Source: Alistipes sp. (GTDB lineage Bacteria; Bacteroidota; Bacteroidia; Bacteroidales; Rikenellaceae). From it: a stretch of 15,610 bases of DNA. How positions within the stretch are numbered: position 1 is the stretch's first letter; every line of letters starts with the position of its first letter. The notes under the pieces were generated by a model. The model did no database searches and was not told the origin of the DNA. It saw nothing but the letters and a program-made list of their open reading frames with translations. The position numbers and the translations under genes were made by a program. The DNA lies in contig JAHHQL010000027.1 in assembly GCA_020026415.1 (NCBI GenBank), positions 1-15,610 of the forward strand, read 5' to 3'. This document shows positions 13,504 through 15,610 of the stretch, one piece after another.

Positions 13504-13848
13504 TTATTTAACTGCGTTAACTATTGCTTCAAATGCCTTAGGCTCGTTCATGGCAAGGTCAGCCAGAACCTTACGGTTCAAAGCGATGCCCTTAACATTG
13601 AGTTTGCCGATAAATTGTGAATAGGTCATTCCCTGTGCGCGGACGGCGGCGTTGATACGCGTGATCCACAACGAGCGGAATGTTCTCTTTTTAAGCTGAC
13701 GGTGTGCGTAAGCATACGTCAAACCTTTCTCGACCGTATTTTTCGCAACGGTCCAAACGTTTCCCCTTGAACCAAAGTTACCCTTGGCAAGTTTCAAAAC
13801 TTTCTTTCTTCTTGCGCGTGACGCAACAGCATTTACTGAACGTGGCAT
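13504..13848 (-). CDS. rplT: 50S ribosomal protein L20
   Basis: A 114-aa protein that binds 23S rRNA and is needed early in 50S assembly. Diagnostic features are MPRSVNAVASRARRKKVLKLAKG with a strongly basic N-terminal arm, HRQLKKRTFRSLWITRINAA in the middle, and NRKVLADLAMNEPKAF near the C-terminus. Length is typical. It lies downstream of rpmI with a 96-nt spacer that contains a bulged stem-loop, so the pair is probably one transcript from the promoter at 14174-14203. In other bacteria L20 represses its own operon by binding leader RNA that mimics its rRNA site; whether that holds here is inference. Two hairpins follow the stop. Confidence 0.98.
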   Translation of the reverse strand: MPRSVNAVASRARRKKVLKLAKGNFGSRGNVWTVAKNTVEKGLTYAYAHRQLKKRTFRSLWITRINAAVRAQGMTYSQFIGKLNVKGIALNRKVLADLAMNEPKAFEAIVNAVK

Positions 13849-13870
13849 AATTTAAAGTTTTATAGAACTC

Positions 13871-13906
13871 ACAGCGATACGGTTCTCCCGTATTCTTTGG
13901 GGCTGT
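13871..13906 (-). promoter_or_regulatory. Bulged stem-loop between rpmI and rplT
   Basis: In the minus-strand RNA, ATACGG pairs with CCGTAT around GAGAA, and an outer ACAGC pairs with GCTGT. The two helices are separated by 8 nt on the 5' side and a single nucleotide on the other. It ends about 22 nt before the rplT start. The layout suggests a possible ribosomal-protein binding site (autoregulation by L20), but the sequence alone does not show binding. Confidence 0.4.
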
Positions 13907-13944
13907 TCCGTTCCGGTTAATTGAATTTGTTTTGTGCCGATTAA

Positions 13945-14139
13945 TTACTTAACCAACAACTTTTTGATTTTGGGCGTATCCACTGCCGATACAGTTGATG
14001 AATAGCAGAGGTTACGTTTTTGTTTAGTCGTCTTTTTGGTCAGGATGTGACTGTGATAAGCGTGCTGACGCTTGATCTTTCCCGTGCCGGTGAAGGCGAA
14101 ACGCTTCTTCGCAGCGGCATTAGTTTTCATTTTTGGCAT
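13945..14139 (-). CDS. rpmI: 50S ribosomal protein L35
   Basis: A 64-aa, very basic protein of the L35 family. The start MPKMKTNAAAKKRFAFTGTGKIKR is the family signature (quoted as residues 1-24 in two parts: MPKMKTNAAAKKRF and AFTGTGKIKR), followed by HAYHSHILTKKTTKQKRNL and a short C-terminus. Length is normal. It precedes rplT on the minus strand, as in nearly all bacteria. The usual upstream partner infC is missing: the next gene upstream encodes a lipoprotein peptidase. A consensus promoter lies 35-64 nt before the ATG. Confidence 0.98.
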   Translation of the reverse strand: MPKMKTNAAAKKRFAFTGTGKIKRQHAYHSHILTKKTTKQKRNLCYSSTVSAVDTPKIKKLLVK

Positions 14140-14173
14140 TGTCGTAAATAGTTAATTAGTTAAACATAGCCTG

Positions 14174-14203
14174 CAAATATACCCATTTTTCTTGACAGCA
14201 CAA
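14174..14203 (-). promoter_or_regulatory. Promoter of rpmI-rplT
   Basis: On the minus strand TTG (14203-14201), 19 nt and TATATTTG (14181-14174) form a full Bacteroidetes promoter. Initiation near 14168 gives a leader of about 30 nt before rpmI. This shows rpmI-rplT does not depend on the upstream peptidase gene. Confidence 0.8.
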
Positions 14204-14391
14204 TATTTTCGCCGATATTTTGTCGGATATTTCCGGAAAAGCGCGGAATATTGCTTTCTTGGGGCTCTTTGGGGGCGTAAAAGCATGTGATGCAGTATGA
14301 TGAAACGAAAGAATCGGCGGCAAGAATCGGACGAAAAACAACGTCCGTCGGGTCGGAACGATGCACACCTATATATATTGGGACGCTTCGG

Positions 14392-15024
14392 TCAGAACGG
14401 GCAATAAATCTCCTTTAGAATTTCCTCCTTCGACAGGTCGTTGGGGTTGGTGCCGGGAACGCCTTCGGGAATCGGTTCGCCCAATTTTTCGAATAATTCG
14501 ACCCAGTAGCGAGGCATCGTGCCGTCCGAAGCACGAAAATTCATCGGGCGGGCGGAGAATCGCGGACGACCTTCGGTGTCGAGATAGGCGGCTTGGATCA
14601 GTTCCGTGCAATAAAACTTGCCGTTGTCCGGGCGAAATGAATAGTCGTAGGGGCAGCCGATCCACTTTTTTGCGCGGGCAACGGCCGCATAAACAGCAGT
14701 CGTGTCCCGAAGTCGTTTTGCCACAATGCAGGGTTTCCCGTTAATTTTTGCAGATCGGAGCAAAAATTTTTCAAGCGAAAGCATCCTCACTCCGCCTTCG
14801 GTCGAGGCTTCGAGTACCGAATCTGTGGGCGAAGCCTTCACAAAAATAGCGGCATGCGAAAAATTCAGTACCTTGTTTTTACCCGTTGCCGAACAGATTG
14901 CCCGCGTCATCGGAGAATCATCGGTGGTCTGAAACAAGAGATCGCCCGTCTGTAATGGCAGGGGCTTCGGGGCGCATCCTGCAAGGCAAAACAGGATACC
15001 TATATATATTATAGCACGAATCAT
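14392..15024 (-). CDS. YiiX/C92-family lipoprotein peptidase
   Basis: A 210-aa protein with a lipoprotein signal: a hydrophobic stretch to residue 16 and the lipobox LAG-C17, so it is probably anchored in a membrane facing the periplasm. The rest fits the permuted NlpC/P60 (papain-like) YaeF/YiiX family, peptidase C92: QTGDLLFQ near the start, SHAAIF with H57, VLEAS (E72), and the catalytic cysteine C139 in FYCTELIQAAY. In this family histidine precedes cysteine, as seen here. Members are thought to be amidases or hydrolases, with cell-wall peptides or lipids as possible substrates; the actual substrate is unknown. Length is normal. The ATG at 15024 gives a proper signal peptide. The gene diverges from the rRNA operon, and its start lies about 140 nt from the first rRNA promoter. 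Confidence 0.85.
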   Translation of the reverse strand: MIRAIIYIGILFCLAGCAPKPLPLQTGDLLFQTTDDSPMTRAICSATGKNKVLNFSHAAIFVKASPTDSVLEASTEGGVRMLSLEKFLLRSAKINGKPCIVAKRLRDTTAVYAAVARAKKWIGCPYDYSFRPDNGKFYCTELIQAAYLDTEGRPRFSARPMNFRASDGTMPRYWVELFEKLGEPIPEGVPGTNPNDLSKEEILKEIYCPF

Positions 15025-15044
15025 ATGCGGAAGATTGTGTTCGA

Positions 15045-15052
15045 TAAAGGTA
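15045..15052 (-). promoter_or_regulatory. Weak -7 box for the C92 lipoprotein gene
   Basis: TACCTTTA matches seven of eight positions implied by TAnnTTTG, 20 nt before the ATG at 15024. No TTG at proper distance was seen, so this is tentative. Confidence 0.35.
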
Positions 15053-15140
15053 GTGAAAAAATCGGAATAAAATAAATGTTTGGTTCTGAATAAGATAGAA
15101 AAATGGCCTTAAAATATTTTAAAAATAGTTGTCGAAAAAT

Positions 15141-15172
15141 TTGGAGATATGCGGATAAAAGCCGTATCTTTG
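15141..15172 (+). promoter_or_regulatory. rRNA promoter P1
   Basis: TTG (15141-15143), 21 nt, TATCTTTG (15165-15172). An A/T-rich stretch upstream (15109-15127, including AAAATATTTT) could act like an UP element. GCGGAT (15151-15156) and ATCCGC (15174-15179) flank the -7 box as an inverted repeat. Confidence 0.8.
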
Positions 15173-15255
15173 CATCCGCTTTGAGAGAAAAACTTCACTT
15201 GAAGCGACAAAATAAAGGTTCTGAAAAAGTTTTCAAAAAAATCTTCTGAAAAGAT

Positions 15256-15286
15256 TTGGCAATTCGAATTATTTGTCGTACCTTTG
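15256..15286 (+). promoter_or_regulatory. rRNA promoter P2
   Basis: TTG (15256-15258), exactly 20 nt, TACCTTTG (15279-15286). It is immediately preceded by the dyad AATCTT-CTGAA-AAGATT, whose right arm overlaps the -33 box. Confidence 0.85.
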
Positions 15287-15367
15287 CATCGCAATTCTTC
15301 TGAAAGTCAGTTGGTTGCAAGCAAATAAAGGTTCTGAAAAATAGTTTGAAAAATCTTCGAAAAAGAT

Positions 15368-15398
15368 TTGGTGGTTACAAAAAATTGCTTTACCTTTG
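15368..15398 (+). promoter_or_regulatory. rRNA promoter P3
   Basis: TTG (15368-15370), exactly 20 nt, TACCTTTG (15391-15398). It is preceded by the dyad AATCTT-CGAAA-AAGATT, and GTGGTT (15371-15376) and AACCAC (15400-15405) flank the -7 box. It is the promoter closest to 16S, giving a leader of about 160 nt. Confidence 0.85.
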
Positions 15399-15439
15399 CA
15401 ACCACAATTCACAACGAAAGTTGCGGAACTTTTTAACAC

Positions 15440-15457
15440 TGGTTCTTTGAATTACTG
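15440..15457 (+). promoter_or_regulatory. boxA-like antitermination element of the rRNA leader
   Basis: TGGTTCTTTGAATTACTGG resembles the GTTCTTTGA element usually found before 16S in Bacteroidota and the E. coli boxA core TGCTCTTTAACA. Its place in the leader, after the last promoter, supports binding by Nus factors; this is inferred by analogy. Confidence 0.55.
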
Positions 15458-15497
15458 GTATATTTGAGAGAAAAGAAATGTAGTATTTATCTGTCAA

Positions 15498-15522
15498 TTT
15501 CCTTTTTTTTTTACTAAGGAAA
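15498..15522 (+). other. Leader hairpin before 16S
   Basis: TTTCCTT (15498-15504) can pair with AAGGAAA (15516-15522) around a T-rich loop, 41 nt before the 16S 5' end. It may take part in leader folding or processing. It lacks a T-run after the stem, so it is not a terminator. Confidence 0.4.
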
Positions 15523-15563
15523 ATCGAATAGTCAGGACTCTAACAATTTATATCTATTTTTTT

Positions 15564-15610
<47 letters not shown>

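Larger units (their letters stand above)
15082..15371 (+). repeat. Tandem module of about 113 bp upstream of 16S
   Basis: AAATAAAGGTTCTGAAAAA occurs identically at 15210-15228 and 15323-15341 (113 nt apart), each continued by a similar A-rich tract and by AATCTT-N5-AAGATT, then TTGG at the -33 position. A diverged remnant with GGTTCTGAA lies at 15082-15090. The three promoters below share the same spacing (114 and 112 nt between -7 boxes), so the region probably arose by tandem duplication. Confidence 0.8.

Noticed and set aside
14328..14347. CGGACG/CGTCCG hairpin as terminator of the C92 lipoprotein gene
   Set aside because: The stem has only 6 bp and no T-run follows on the minus strand; I found no convincing terminator for this gene.
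15459..15466. Fourth rRNA promoter at TATATTTG
   Set aside because: No TTG lies about 20 nt upstream, and the sequence immediately follows the boxA-like element, where leader sequence is expected.

Overview
The window looks like chromosomal DNA from a member of the Bacteroidota, most likely order Bacteroidales. Several signals agree on this. The clear promoters use the Bacteroidetes sigma-ABfr pattern (TTG at -33, about 20 nt, then TAnnTTTG at -7). Shine-Dalgarno sequences are not evident. The 16S 5' end reads GATGAACGCTAGCGGCAGGC, typical of Bacteroidales. The protein set is typical of the group (SUI1/YciH protein, large outer-membrane barrel protein, split LysC and Asd). A Rikenellaceae/Alistipes-like source is plausible from GC content and protein flavour, but 47 nt of 16S cannot prove it.

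Layout. 1-244: two copies of a direct repeat of about 87 nt, separated by a REP-like palindrome; the second copy abuts the lysC start codon. 245-1501: aspartate kinase, convergent with a DUF4435/TOPRIM-like gene (1573-2670, minus) across a shared bidirectional terminator. 2680-2710: overlapping divergent promoters. 2756-6060: a two-gene unit (SUI1 factor, then an outer-membrane protein with metallopeptidase, propeller and barrel regions). 6100-8514: bifunctional class A penicillin-binding protein on its own promoter. 8592-9587: aspartate-semialdehyde dehydrogenase, ending in a strong terminator. 9876-10253 (minus): ribosomal protein L19, with a long upstream gap holding a degenerate 12-nt tandem repeat. 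10716-11486: SurE nucleotidase. 11568-13185: a NarL/HPK7-type histidine kinase and LuxR-type response regulator, with a promoter and a terminator-like hairpin in front. 13504-14139 (minus): rpmI-rplT (L35-L20) without infC. 14392-15024 (minus): a YiiX/C92-family lipoprotein peptidase. 15025-15563: the control region of an rRNA operon, with three tandem promoters. 15564 to the end: start of 16S rRNA.

How the genes relate. LysC and Asd catalyse the first two steps of the aspartate pathway (to lysine/diaminopimelate, threonine and methionine), and diaminopimelate feeds the peptidoglycan that the penicillin-binding protein polymerises. Most of the rest is translation (L19, L20, L35, SUI1, rRNA). 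No phage, transposase, CRISPR array or tRNA was seen. I found no clear new multi-gene system. The most unusual structure is in the non-coding DNA: the rRNA control region is a roughly 113-bp module repeated three times, each with a consensus promoter followed at a fixed distance by a GGTTCT (boxA-like) element. Next come the repeat array at the lysC start and the possible attenuator in front of the histidine kinase.
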